From contig JADZFK010000097.1 of the NCBI GenBank assembly GCA_020849945.1, positions 1 to 64,000 of the forward strand: DNA of 64,000 nt, in the 5' to 3' direction. The DNA comes from Pirellulales bacterium (GTDB taxonomy: Bacteria; Planctomycetota; Planctomycetia; Pirellulales; Lacipirellulaceae). Position 1 is the first letter of the stretch. Every line of letters starts with the position of its first letter. The notes under the pieces were generated by a model. The model was not told the origin of the DNA and made no database searches. It saw only the letters and a program-made list of their open reading frames with translations. Positions 48,012 to 58,228 of this stretch are shown piece after piece. The position numbers and the translations under genes are program-made.

Positions 48012-49541
48012 ATGGATCGAACTCTAGAACGAGTATTGGACGGGCTCGGAGTGTCGGAAGCCCTCCGCAAACTTGTTTCGCTTACACCAAACGCAGGTGC
48101 GCCGGTTCTTTCGGTCCGCTCGCCGATCGACGGGAGTACTCTCGCCGACGTGCCATCGGCGTCGCCGCAAGAGGCGGAGCGCGAAATCGAGGCAGCCTCA
48201 GCCAACTTTTCCGCCTGGCGAGATACCCCGGCCCCGCGTCGCGGCGAATTGGTTCGTCGCGTGGGTCAAAGGCTGCGTGGGTGCCAGCAGGAACTGGCAA
48301 CCTTGGTCGCCTGGGAGTCCGGCAAAATCCTCTCCGAAGCTCGCGGCGAAGTTCAGGAAATGATCGATATCTGCGACTTCGCCGTCGGCCTCGGTCGGCA
48401 ATTGTACGGCAAGACGATCGCCAGCGAACGCCCCGCCCACAGGCTCACCGAACTGTGGCATCCGCTCGGGCCCATCGGCGTCATTTCCGCCTTCAACTTT
48501 CCCGTTGCCGTTTGGGCGTGGAACGCGATGATCGGCCTCGTTTGTGGTGACCCTATCGTTTGGAAACCCTCTGAAAAAACTCCGCTTAGCGCGATGGCTT
48601 GTCAGGCGATCATGGAAGCGACGATCGCCGAATGCGTTGCGCCCGCCGGCATTTCGCGCCTCGTCCTCGGCGGTCGAGAGGTCGGCCACGCACTCGCCGC
48701 CTCGCCCATGCTGCCGCTCATCTCGGCGACAGGCAGCGTGGCGATGGGCCGTGCCGTGGCCCAAACCGTCGCCGCCCGGCTTGGCCGATCGCTTCTCGAA
48801 CTCGGCGGCAACAATGGGATGATCGTCGCCCCCAGTGCCGATCTGAACCTGGCCATTCGATCGATCGTGTTTTCCGCCGTGGGCACCTGCGGCCAACGAT
48901 GCACGACACTCCGACGCCTGATCACGCACGAATCGATAGCCGACACCCTGCGCGATGGCATCCTGGCCGCCTTCGCCCAACTTCGGATGGGCGACCCCAC
49001 CGCGCCCGATACCCTCGTGGGGCCGCTCATCGACGAACAGGCTTTCACCGCGATGCAAACCGCGTTGGCGGCCGCTCAGCAGCAAGGTGGGATCGTCCAC
49101 GGTGGAAGCCGTGTGACCCAGGGCGTACCGGCAGGCGGATATTATGTGCAACCGGCCCTCGTCGAAATCGAACCCGAGGCCCCCATATTGCAGCAGGAAA
49201 CTTTCGCACCGATTCTCTATTTCATCCGTTACCGCGAGTTAGAGGATGCCATTCGTATCCACAATGCCGTGCCGCAAGGCCTTTCCTCGGCGATCCTGAC
49301 GCGCGAGCTGCTCGAAGCCGAACGCTTCGTTTCGCCCACCGGTTCGGATTGCGGGATTGTCAACGTGAACCTTGGCACGAGCGGTGCCGAAATCGGTGGT
49401 GCTTTTGGCGGAGAAAAAGAAACCGGTGGCGGCCGCGAGTCGGGCAGCGACGCCTGGAAAGCCTACATGCGTCGCGTCACCAGCACCGTCAACTACTCGA
49501 ACGACCTGCCGCTCGCCCAAGGCATTCGCTTCGAGGTGTGA
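48012..49541 (+). CDS. Aldehyde dehydrogenase, ALDH7-like (aminoadipate semialdehyde dehydrogenase type)
   Basis: PLGPIGVISAFNFPVAVWAWN; LLELGGNNGMIV; GTCGQRCTTLRRLI; GGAFGGEKETGGGRESGSDAWKAYMRR. Confidence 0.9.
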   Translation: MDRTLERVLDGLGVSEALRKLVSLTPNAGAPVLSVRSPIDGSTLADVPSASPQEAEREIEAASANFSAWRDTPAPRRGELVRRVGQRLRGCQQELATLVAWESGKILSEARGEVQEMIDICDFAVGLGRQLYGKTIASERPAHRLTELWHPLGPIGVISAFNFPVAVWAWNAMIGLVCGDPIVWKPSEKTPLSAMACQAIMEATIAECVAPAGISRLVLGGREVGHALAASPMLPLISATGSVAMGRAVAQTVAARLGRSLLELGGNNGMIVAPSADLNLAIRSIVFSAVGTCGQRCTTLRRLITHESIADTLRDGILAAFAQLRMGDPTAPDTLVGPLIDEQAFTAMQTALAAAQQQGGIVHGGSRVTQGVPAGGYYVQPALVEIEPEAPILQQETFAPILYFIRYRELEDAIRIHNAVPQGLSSAILTRELLEAERFVSPTGSDCGIVNVNLGTSGAEIGGAFGGEKETGGGRESGSDAWKAYMRRVTSTVNYSNDLPLAQGIRFEV

Positions 49542-49656
49542 GGCGAGCTAACGGAGGTGATCTGGGAATTCGCCGAGAATCGATTGGCAGCTGCCGGCGC
49601 AGGCGGCACGCGAACTAGCGATTGCAGTATCTGCTCTTCCGAGAACAGCCAGCCCA

Positions 49657-50820
49657 CTACGCCGCCAAGCGTCGCGGATTTGCCTGTTCGTTTGCGGTGG
49701 ATTCGAGCCGATCGGCGAAATCCTCGGCGGGACGGAGACTGTGGCGATTGCGAATGGCCTGGGCCGCGAGCTGGCCCATCCTCTGCCAGTCGTTTCGATG
49801 TTGCCAGGCGCGTTCCAGCACCTCGTCTAGTAGCTGCGCGGTGGCTGCCGGCGCGATGAATCCGTTTTGGCCGTCGTCGATAAGTTCGCCTGCCCGCCCC
49901 ACATTGGTTGTGATCGGCATGCGACCACAGAGCATGGCTTCGATCAAAGAAAGGGCGTTGCCCTCGGCACGGGAGGGAAGGAGCAGGGCGTGATGCTCGC
50001 TCCAAAGCTGGGCAATATTGTGCGAGACGCCGCCGTACGAAATCTGCCGATGCAAACCGTGGATATCGAGCATCCGCCGCAGTTGGTTGAGGTTCCCATG
50101 ATCGGCCCCCCACAGCGCGATGTGCAAAGGGCGAGTACGCCATTTGGGTTGCCGCATCACGCGCACGATCAGGTCTTGGCTTTTCGTGATGAAATGAACC
50201 CTTGCCACGCATGCCAGTTTCCAGGGGTGGGTGGCCTCGGGCCAGGCGGGCACCGCATCCGCGCTCACCGAAAATGGGTTGTCCACGATCTCGTAGCGTG
50301 GCAACTGCGCCGCCAGGTTCGATTCGATTGTTTCCCGATTCTCCTCGGAAACGAAATAGCATTGCCGCGCGTTCAGGTAGGCCGCGCGAAAGTCATCCAG
50401 CGAGCGGGGGTCGAGCCAGTGGTGCGGTCCGGCGGCCTGCAACACGATCGCATACGGTATCCCCATCGCCTGGCACGTGATGGCGATTTGCGGGTCGTCG
50501 GTATGACACGAAAACGAGATCACCACCAACTCGGGCCGCTGCTGCTGAAGCCACGAACGATACTTCAGCCGGGTTAGTTTCAGCTCTTGCAAGATGCGCG
50601 TGAGTGTTCGCCCCAACCGACGCCGCGATCGGTACACTGCCACCGCTCCACGATTCGCCAGTTCCTGAAGCGGAGTCGCAATCGTTGGCCACTTGATCGA
50701 ATTAAACGAAACCTGGTGCCCCCGCTCAAGCAGTACCGAGGCCGCACGACACCACAGTTCTTCGCTCCCTCCCCAAGGAAGCCCGGCCATCGTGGAAAAG
50801 AAAGCGATGCGCATTGTCAC
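49657..50820 (-). CDS. Glycosyltransferase family 4-like
   Basis: MRIAFFSTMAGLPWGGSEELW; LLLPSRAEGNALSLIEAMLCGRMPITTNVGRAGELI. Confidence 0.88.
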   Translation of the reverse strand: MTMRIAFFSTMAGLPWGGSEELWCRAASVLLERGHQVSFNSIKWPTIATPLQELANRGAVAVYRSRRRLGRTLTRILQELKLTRLKYRSWLQQQRPELVVISFSCHTDDPQIAITCQAMGIPYAIVLQAAGPHHWLDPRSLDDFRAAYLNARQCYFVSEENRETIESNLAAQLPRYEIVDNPFSVSADAVPAWPEATHPWKLACVARVHFITKSQDLIVRVMRQPKWRTRPLHIALWGADHGNLNQLRRMLDIHGLHRQISYGGVSHNIAQLWSEHHALLLPSRAEGNALSLIEAMLCGRMPITTNVGRAGELIDDGQNGFIAPAATAQLLDEVLERAWQHRNDWQRMGQLAAQAIRNRHSLRPAEDFADRLESTANEQANPRRLAA

Positions 50821-50843
50821 TTTACCAATCGGACAATAAGGGC

Positions 50844-51695
50844 TTAAGCCGCGTGTTTAGCGCGGTCGTCGGTGTCTGCCGTTTCTAGTCGCACCAACCC
50901 GTTTGCGCAACGAATCGGTCGTTCCCAAGCCAGCAAACGACCAACATTGGGGCCATCGTTCCAACGGGCCGGGCGCGAAGGCTCGGTCGGATGCCACAAG
51001 TGGAAACCATGCGTATAACCCAGCGACGAGACGATTCGCCGGCCAGCTCTTCGCAGTCGATAGGCCAGGTCGTCATCCTCGCAACCCCAGCCGACGTAGC
51101 TTTCATCGAAACCGTTGACGGCTTCGAGATCGACCCGCGAAATGCCGATGTTGTAACCGGTCAGTTTGGGTTTTGTCGTGTGTCGCATCAGTTGGTAGTA
51201 TTGCTCTTTGATTCGCTTTTCGAACAGCCGCCACCAATCGGCCCGGGGCACCCATTTGCGATAAGCGCCAGAATCGATCGCCGCAAGATCGATCCGGTCG
51301 GTAACCTCGCGCGAGAACCGAATGCAATCGCCCGCCCGAACCACGAGTGGCCTGCGAGCCAGCAGGTGCTTTTGCAGGTGGTCTTCCGGAAAGATGCAGT
51401 CGCTATCGCTAAACAAGAAGTAGGAAGCGGTGCTTGCCCGAACGCCCTCGTTACGGCACAACGCCACTCGAAAACCTTGATGCTCGTGCGTAAGGAATTT
51501 GACCGGGAAGCTTACCGTGCGGGCAAACTCGCGCACGATTTCCGGCGTTCGATCCCGGGAGCCGTCATCGGCGACAATCACCTCGAACCGGCCGTTCATG
51601 CCGCGTTGCAGCGCCAGCGATCGCAACGAGCGCACCAGGTGAGCCGGCCGGTGGTACGTGGTCAGAACAATTGCTAATTCAAGCTCGTTAGCCAT
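50844..51695 (-). CDS. Glycosyltransferase family 2 with galactosyltransferase-like C-terminus
   Basis: LAIVLTTYHRPAHLVRSLRSL; VIVADDGSRD; FDESYVGWGCEDDDLAYRLRRAG. Confidence 0.9.
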   Translation of the reverse strand: MANELELAIVLTTYHRPAHLVRSLRSLALQRGMNGRFEVIVADDGSRDRTPEIVREFARTVSFPVKFLTHEHQGFRVALCRNEGVRASTASYFLFSDSDCIFPEDHLQKHLLARRPLVVRAGDCIRFSREVTDRIDLAAIDSGAYRKWVPRADWWRLFEKRIKEQYYQLMRHTTKPKLTGYNIGISRVDLEAVNGFDESYVGWGCEDDDLAYRLRRAGRRIVSSLGYTHGFHLWHPTEPSRPARWNDGPNVGRLLAWERPIRCANGLVRLETADTDDRAKHAA

Positions 51696-52104
51696 CACTT
51701 CGGTACCGCATTCCATTGCGTGCAAGCCCCGCAGAGAACCGCACCCATCTGCATTCGCATCCCAGCCAAGCAAATAGGTGCGTGGAGTCTACCTGAGATT
51801 CTTGTCAATCGGCAACACGAATCTCAATTGGAACGCTATTATTGAAAGGAGCCGTACTTTCCACGAAAAATAACACCTCGTGCGACAATCCGGCGCGCCA
51901 GCCATGCTAGCACCCTCGGTTGGTCCGACAAAAAGTGGATCTGGCCCCCGCAAGTTTTCTCAGTCGCTATTCCCCGAAATGCGCGGTAGTTCTAAGTTAA
52001 GCGCAGGCAACTGAGCAGCCTTAGATCGATGGATAGGAACAACCACCGGCGGTAGCCGATGGTTCAGGTTGGCGAGTTGCAATCGTCGGTTCACAATTAT
52101 ATCA

Positions 52105-52129
52105 ACCGCCGACTTCCGTCGGCGGCTAT
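52105..52129. repeat. GC-rich hairpin repeat copy
   Basis: AACCGCCGACTTCCGTCGGCGGCTA. Confidence 0.65.
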
Positions 52130-52237
52130 CACCAACATGGCGCACGAATTGCCCGTTTGTTGATTTTCCATTCAGTTATTCCAGTCTGATGCCGCAGCTC
52201 GGTTACTGCGTCGCTACGCGGTCTTGCTTACTCAACC

Positions 52238-53473
52238 ATGCCCGATAGTTCCACCCCATCCATTGAGCTGCGGAACGAGGCTGTGAACGAGCAGCAGAAG
52301 CGGCGTCGGATGACCCTGCCAGCCGGCGGCGAGGGCAAGCTGTTTGCCGAGCCGCTGCACGTTGGCCGACCGAACCTTGCCGACCGCGAACGACTCCTCT
52401 CGCGATTCTCAGCCGTTCTCCAGCGACAATGGCTTTCCAACAACGGCCCCTGTGTTCAGGAGTTTGAGGCGGCCATTGCGGAACGGCTTGGCGTGCGGCA
52501 CTGCGTCGCGGTCGCCAACGCCACGTTGGGGCTGCAGTTGGCCGTTCGCGCACTCGGCCTCGGCGGCGAGGTGATTGTCCCCTCATTCACCTTTCCCGCG
52601 ACCGTTCACGCGCTCGCCTGGCAAGGCATTCGGCCGGTGTTTGTGGATGTAGACCCAGTCACTCACAACATTGACCCCGAGCAGGTGGCGCTTCTCGTCG
52701 GCCCGCAAACCACCGGCATCCTCGGCGTTCACCTTTGGGGAAACCCTTGCGACACACAGGCCCTGGAGCGTATCGCGTCGCGGCATGGCCTTGCGCTGCT
52801 TTTCGATGCCGCGCACGCTTTCGGCTGCGCGCATCGCGGCAGAATGATCGGCAGTTTCGGCCGCGCCGAAGTCTTCAGTTTTCACGCCACGAAGTTTTTG
52901 AGCTGCGGCGAAGGTGGTGCGGTTACCACCAACGACGACGAACTCGCCAACTCGCTCCGGCGACTCCGCTCGTTTGGCTACGAGGGCGATCAAGTCGCCG
53001 AACTTGGCATCAATGCCAAAATGAATGAACTTAACGCGGCTATGGGGCTCTGCTCGCTCGAATGTTACGACAGGTTCGTAGCCCGCAACGCCGCTAACCT
53101 TACGGCCTACCGAGACGTGTTAGCGGAAGCACGAGGCCTTTGCCTGTTCGCGCCACCCACCGCCGATCTCCGTAATCATCAATACGTTGTTGTCGAAGTG
53201 AATTCCCAGGAAGCCGGCATCACCCGCGATGCCGTCCTCGCGGCTCTCCACGAGGAAAACGTCCTGGCCAAGCGGTACTTCCACCCCGGTTGTCATCGAC
53301 TCGCTCCGTATGCCGCCCTTTACGATCGTCAACGAACCCCGCTGCCACACACGGAAGAACTTTCCCAACGCCTGCTGCAATTCCCCACCGGCATGGCCGT
53401 AACGCCGGCCGATATCCACCGCATCGGCGAGTTCCTGCAACACCTTACCTCTCTCCACAAACACGCAGCCTGA
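52238..53473 (+). CDS. DegT/DnrJ/EryC1/StrS family aminotransferase
   Basis: VIVPSFTFPATVHALAWQGIRPVFVDVDP; FDAAHAFGC; FSFHATKFLSCGEGGAVTTND. Confidence 0.92.
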   Translation: MPDSSTPSIELRNEAVNEQQKRRRMTLPAGGEGKLFAEPLHVGRPNLADRERLLSRFSAVLQRQWLSNNGPCVQEFEAAIAERLGVRHCVAVANATLGLQLAVRALGLGGEVIVPSFTFPATVHALAWQGIRPVFVDVDPVTHNIDPEQVALLVGPQTTGILGVHLWGNPCDTQALERIASRHGLALLFDAAHAFGCAHRGRMIGSFGRAEVFSFHATKFLSCGEGGAVTTNDDELANSLRRLRSFGYEGDQVAELGINAKMNELNAAMGLCSLECYDRFVARNAANLTAYRDVLAEARGLCLFAPPTADLRNHQYVVVEVNSQEAGITRDAVLAALHEENVLAKRYFHPGCHRLAPYAALYDRQRTPLPHTEELSQRLLQFPTGMAVTPADIHRIGEFLQHLTSLHKHAA

Positions 53474-53643
53474 TGCAAGAAGCAGCCCCGGCCGATGCGA
53501 GCGGTTACATGAAGCGTCTCACCTTCCATTTCAGTACGCGCTCCCTACGATTCGTTCCTCACGTCGTGTCTGTCGTGTCGTTGTGGTGAAGTGAAATCCA
53601 TTCTGTAGCGAATTCAATAGAGAAGTTTTCCAAGGATGGAAGC

Positions 53644-54711
53644 ATGGCGAACACGGTACTCATCACGGGCGGGGCCGGCTTCATCGGCAGTTGCCTTGTG
53701 CGACAACTTCTCACGGAAGATCGCACCACACATGTCGTCAATCTCGATAAGCTCACCTACGCCGGCAATCTCGATTCCCTGGAATCGCTCGTCCACCACC
53801 CGCGCCACCAATTCGTCCACGGCGATATCGCCGACTGCCAACTCGTGGCCGACGTGCTGCGCACAAAACGCCCCACATCGATCGTTCACCTGGCGGCCGA
53901 GTCGCATGTCGATCGATCCATCGACGGACCCGCTGAATTCCTTCACACGAATGTCGTCGGCACGTTCACCCTGCTGGAAGCCGCCCGGCACTACTGCGCC
54001 ACGTTGGCCCCCGCCGAACAACGTCGATTCCGATTCCTCCACGTCTCCACCGACGAAGTGTTCGGCACACTCGGCCCCATCGGCACGTTCCACGAACAAT
54101 CGCCTTACGCACCGCGATCGCCCTACTCGGCCACCAAAGCCGCGGCCGATCACCTGGTTCGCTCCTACCATGCCACCTACGGCCTGCCGACTTTGATCAC
54201 CAATTGCTCGAACAACTTCGGACCGTACCAGTTTCCCGAAAAACTGATCCCGCTCATGACGCTCAACGCGCTGGAGGGGAAACCGTTGCCCGTTTACGGA
54301 GACGGCCTGCATGTGCGTGATTGGCTGTATGTCGAGGACCACTGCCGCGCGCTGCGGATCGTGCTCGACCGCGCGGTGCCCGGCGATACTTACAACATCG
54401 GCGCTAATTGCCAGCTTTCAAACTTGGAAGTCGTGCGGCGCATCTGCCAGCTCGTCGATGTTGCCCGCCCATCGAAGTCCGCTCGATCGAGTGCCCGACT
54501 CATCCGCCATGTTGCCGACCGCCCCGGCCACGACCGCCGCTACGGCATCGATGCCACGAAACTTCAGCGAGAACTCGGCTGGAAACCTGACTTCGATTTC
54601 CAAACCGCTCTAGCTCATACCGTTCACTGGTACCTCGAAAATGGCGAGTGGGTCGAACGAGTTACCACTGGGAAATACCAACGAGAGCGCCTTGGTTTGC
54701 AAGCCGCCTAA
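53644..54711 (+). CDS. rfbB: dTDP-glucose 4,6-dehydratase
   Basis: VLITGGAGFIGSCLVRQLL; HLAAESHVDRSIDGPAEFLHTNVVGTFTLLEAAR; SPYSATKAAADHLVRSY. Confidence 0.95.
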   Translation: MANTVLITGGAGFIGSCLVRQLLTEDRTTHVVNLDKLTYAGNLDSLESLVHHPRHQFVHGDIADCQLVADVLRTKRPTSIVHLAAESHVDRSIDGPAEFLHTNVVGTFTLLEAARHYCATLAPAEQRRFRFLHVSTDEVFGTLGPIGTFHEQSPYAPRSPYSATKAAADHLVRSYHATYGLPTLITNCSNNFGPYQFPEKLIPLMTLNALEGKPLPVYGDGLHVRDWLYVEDHCRALRIVLDRAVPGDTYNIGANCQLSNLEVVRRICQLVDVARPSKSARSSARLIRHVADRPGHDRRYGIDATKLQRELGWKPDFDFQTALAHTVHWYLENGEWVERVTTGKYQRERLGLQAA

Positions 54712-54729
54712 AGCGGCCCGCGACTGCAC

Positions 54730-54785
54730 CACGTAGCGCAGACTTAAGTCCGTGCCTACCACAGTCTGAAGTTCGTTCCACGAAA
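54730..54785. repeat. ACGGACT-type hairpin repeat, copy 2
   Basis: CAGACTTAAGTCCGTGCCTACCACAGTCTGAAGTTCGTTCCACG. Confidence 0.65.
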
Positions 54786-55038
54786 AGCTTGAAATGCTAT
54801 TGCCACCGAACAAATATCGCTGAACCGCCCTAATAAAGGTTTAGCCGCGACGCGGAGAGGTTGGGATGTATTGGAAAGTGAGCAACCGATTTCGGCACCC
54901 GTGGCGAAGATGTCCGTTGCAAACGGCGGCCCGGCGGCTGCCACTAATTGGAATTCGCATTTAGGCACCAACTCGGATGATGTCGCCCCGTCGTTTCCCG
55001 CTTGCGTCCCGCCCCAACTTTCATCCCCCCCACATCCC

Positions 55039-55992
55039 ATGTCCGTGATTAATCTACAACTCAAGGGAATCCTGCTGGCCGGTGGGGCCGGGAGTCGCCT
55101 GGCGCCACTGACCCATGCCACCAGCAAGCAGTTGCTGCCGGTGTTTGATAAGCCGATGATCTACTACCCCCTCGCCACGTTGATGCTTGCCGGTATCCGC
55201 GAGGTGCTCATCATCTCCACGCCTCACGATCTTCCCGCGTACCAACGCCTGTTCGGCGATGGCCAGCAGCTCGGCTTGACCCTTCAATACGCCTCACAAC
55301 CCAGGCCCGAGGGCCTCGCCCAAGCATTTCTCCTTGGCCGATCGTTTGTGGGCACGAGCCACTGTGCGCTCGCCTTGGGCGACAACCTGTTCGATGGCCT
55401 AAGCCTTCGCGGGCAATTGCTGAAGGCCGCCGACCGTTCCACGGGGGCCACTGTGTTTGGCTACCCCGTCGCCGATCCTCGCCAATTCGGCGTCGTCGAG
55501 TTCGACGAGACGGGCCGTGCCTTTTCGATCGAGGAAAAGCCGGTCAACCCCCGCTCTCGATATGCGGTGCCTGGCCTCTATTTCTACGATAACCAGGTGC
55601 TCGAAATAGCCGCCAGGCTGAAGCCTTCGCCCCGCGGCGAACTTGAAATCACCGATGTCAACCGCGCCTACCTCGAACGCGACCAGCTCCACGTCGAAGG
55701 GCTTGGCCAGGACATCACCTGGCTGGATGCGGGCACCCCCGAGCGACTGCTTCAAGCGTCGCAATTCGTTTGCGAACGAGAACGCCTGCGAGGCAAGAAG
55801 ATCGCCTGCCTCGAAGAGATCGCGTACCGCCAGGCATTCATCGGCGCGGAGCAACTCGAATGCGTCGCTCGGTCATACACAAACAACTATGGCCAATATC
55901 TACTCAACCTCCTCAACGACAGCAGCCTTCCCAGTAACCAACTCCAGTCATTTGAAGACCTTCCCAAGGTGAGGGCTAACTTTGCGGCGTGA
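55039..55992 (+). CDS. rfbA: Glucose-1-phosphate thymidylyltransferase
   Basis: KGILLAGGAGSRLAPLTHATSKQLLPVFDKPMIYYPLATLMLAGIREVLIISTP. Confidence 0.94.
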   Translation: MSVINLQLKGILLAGGAGSRLAPLTHATSKQLLPVFDKPMIYYPLATLMLAGIREVLIISTPHDLPAYQRLFGDGQQLGLTLQYASQPRPEGLAQAFLLGRSFVGTSHCALALGDNLFDGLSLRGQLLKAADRSTGATVFGYPVADPRQFGVVEFDETGRAFSIEEKPVNPRSRYAVPGLYFYDNQVLEIAARLKPSPRGELEITDVNRAYLERDQLHVEGLGQDITWLDAGTPERLLQASQFVCERERLRGKKIACLEEIAYRQAFIGAEQLECVARSYTNNYGQYLLNLLNDSSLPSNQLQSFEDLPKVRANFAA

Positions 55993-56030
55993 CCTTCCTC
56001 AACCAAACTAACACGGTTTGTGGCCAATAC

Positions 56031-56082
56031 ACGTGGCACGGACTTCAGTCCGTACCTACCACAGACTGATTTCCGTGCCACG
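56031..56082. repeat. ACGGACT-type hairpin repeat, copy 3
   Basis: GGCACGGACTTCAGTCCGTACCTACCACAGACTGATTTCCGTGCC. Confidence 0.65.
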
Positions 56083-56135
56083 ATACGCGCGTTATGCAAG
56101 TTGCCTGCGAACGAATATCCTAACTCGATTAACCG

Positions 56136-57095
56136 ATGGTGAACGAAGTGCGATCACTTGAAAGCCCATCCCCGGTGGCCGGCTATGCGAGCGCTCGGTA
56201 CGCCGCATCACTCTCCGAGTTTGGCACCGCTCGGCAACTTCCTGGCTGCCACGGCTGGCTCCTTGAAACCACGGTCGATTCCAAGATGGTTCCAGGAACT
56301 GTTTGGCACGATGCCGCGGGGTGTTACCCGCTGTTCTGTTGTGCCGATTGGGATCGGCTGCAAGACGACATCGAATCGCTGCCCCCCACCCTTGTATCGG
56401 TGCGAGTGGTCACCGACCCGTTTGCCGCGACCACGCCCGAACAACTGCGGGCCTCATTCCCCGATGTATGCCGTGAATTCAAGCAACACTTTATTACCGA
56501 TCTTTCCGCGCCGCTTGAACGTGCCGTCTCGAAGCATCACCAGCGGAATGTGGCCCACTCGCTCGAGTTGGTGGACGTCCGCATTTCGACTGACGGGAAT
56601 GAACTTCTTGCCGTATGGTGCCGATTGTACGATAACCTTATCGAACGCCACGGAATCACTGGCATTGCCCGCTTTTCCACGCGATCTTTTGCCGAGCAAC
56701 TGCAAGTTCCGGGCTTGGTCGCGTTCTGTGCGTACGAACGCGGCCCCCTCCATGCTCCGCCCTGCGGCATGACGCTTTGGTATCTCGATGGGAACCGCGC
56801 CTACTACCACTTGGCCGCCTACACCGATCTCGGCTACGAACACAAAGCCTCCTTCGCCCTGTTCTGGCAGGCCTTGAATTACTTTACCCAACAGGGGGTG
56901 CGATGGGCCGCGCTCGGCGCGGGGGCTGGCACGGTGAATGCCGAATCGGGCCTCACCCGCTTCAAACGCGGCTGGGCCACCCACACCCGCCCCGCCTACT
57001 TCTGCGGCCGCATCCTTAATCTCGAAGCCTACCGACAACTTTCAACCCAAGCCCCGAAAGATGCGAGTTTCTTTCCCGCGTATCGTGCTGCGTGA
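56136..57095 (+). CDS. GNAT/FemAB-like N-acyltransferase
   Basis: HHQRNVAHSLE; MTLWYLDGNRAYYHLAAYTDLGYEHKASFALFWQALNYFTQQGVRWAALGAGAG; LTRFKRGW. Confidence 0.7.
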   Translation: MVNEVRSLESPSPVAGYASARYAASLSEFGTARQLPGCHGWLLETTVDSKMVPGTVWHDAAGCYPLFCCADWDRLQDDIESLPPTLVSVRVVTDPFAATTPEQLRASFPDVCREFKQHFITDLSAPLERAVSKHHQRNVAHSLELVDVRISTDGNELLAVWCRLYDNLIERHGITGIARFSTRSFAEQLQVPGLVAFCAYERGPLHAPPCGMTLWYLDGNRAYYHLAAYTDLGYEHKASFALFWQALNYFTQQGVRWAALGAGAGTVNAESGLTRFKRGWATHTRPAYFCGRILNLEAYRQLSTQAPKDASFFPAYRAA

Positions 57096-57129
57096 GCATT
57101 TCCACAATCAGTGCAGTACTGCGATAGCA

Positions 57130-57435
57130 TTAGGGAATGACAAAACAAAAAGATCCCGAAACATCCAACACGTGTCCTGAATGAAACTTATCTGAGTTCA
57201 CATTGAAGACAATAATGACAACCTGCCCCTTCTCGCAGAAAGTATCAACTGTAGAGTTGCCGGGAAGTACATTTCGATGCTCGTTCAAATCATGTTGCCG
57301 ATGAGCCATGATAACTACACGAACAGTAAAGTCGTGGTCGTTCCGAAGTTGAATCGGTACGCTTGCGTTATAGGCAGGAGTAGATTCCACATTCAGGCTC
57401 AACCGCCCAACTTCGGTGTATCCTGTATCTTGCAT
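57130..57435 (-). CDS. Small hypothetical protein
   Basis: 101-aa ORF MQDTGYTEVGRLSLNVESTPAYNASVPIQL with ordinary composition; no family recognised. Confidence 0.45.
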   Translation of the reverse strand: MQDTGYTEVGRLSLNVESTPAYNASVPIQLRNDHDFTVRVVIMAHRQHDLNEHRNVLPGNSTVDTFCEKGQVVIIVFNVNSDKFHSGHVLDVSGSFCFVIP

Positions 57436-57601
57436 TGCCGGTCTCCTTGATAAGGTATTGATGGTCGCTTCCGCATCGCGCAGAGGCGGGAAGGGCGAGT
57501 TCCACGAAAGGCAAGCATAACCGGGCTGTCAACGAACAGCTTCTCACGAGCAGTTCTCAGACCCGGTCCTAAATCACCGTGCGTGATTGTGGTTGGTTCG
57601 T

Positions 57602-58228
57602 TTAAGCGTCAATTGCGTACTCTTGCTGTTTTCGCTGGTGGTGCTTTCGGAGGTAGCGGCGTACTTCGGACATCAGTTCGTTCATGGTGGTGTAGGTATG
57701 GTTGCGGGTGACGTTTGCATGAAGGTCTTGCCACGCGCGTTCGATACGGTTGTGATCGGGGCAGTACGGCGGTAGGAAGTGCAACTCAATCCGCCGGCCT
57801 TCCGGCGTTTCCAAGCTCAACTGCACCTGTTGGGTGAGGTGAATCGAGTAATTGTCGAGTATCTCATGGATTTTCTTGGCATTCCGATAGTGTTGCGTTA
57901 GTTCCCACAGCAGGCGAATGAACAACAGACTGTCTTTCTTGTCGCCCTCCACCCAAATCAATTGGTCGGTGACGGCGTCTTGAGCGCCGGCCAGGTATCG
58001 TTTATCATTTTGCCCGGGAGTCATCACCTCTTTTTGCTGCCCCTCGACCATCCAGTCCAAGCCGATCTTCGGGTTCAAATGAATGTCCACTTCGTCTTCA
58101 TACAGGACGACTTCATCCGCCGGCAAGTTGTCAATCAACTCGGCAATTTTTCGTAAACGCCTGTTTTTTTGCGGCTTTCGACGACGGGCATTCGACCGTC
58201 GGCTTGGGGCGTCCGCGGCGGGCCCCAA
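57602..58228 (-). CDS. IS630 transposase, DDE-type C-terminal ORF
   Basis: VVLYEDEVDIHLNPKIGLDWMVEGQQ; HEILDNYSIHLTQQVQ; LHFLPPYCPDHNRIERAWQDLHANVTRNH. Confidence 0.92.
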   Translation of the reverse strand: MGPAADAPSRRSNARRRKPQKNRRLRKIAELIDNLPADEVVLYEDEVDIHLNPKIGLDWMVEGQQKEVMTPGQNDKRYLAGAQDAVTDQLIWVEGDKKDSLLFIRLLWELTQHYRNAKKIHEILDNYSIHLTQQVQLSLETPEGRRIELHFLPPYCPDHNRIERAWQDLHANVTRNHTYTTMNELMSEVRRYLRKHHQRKQQEYAIDA

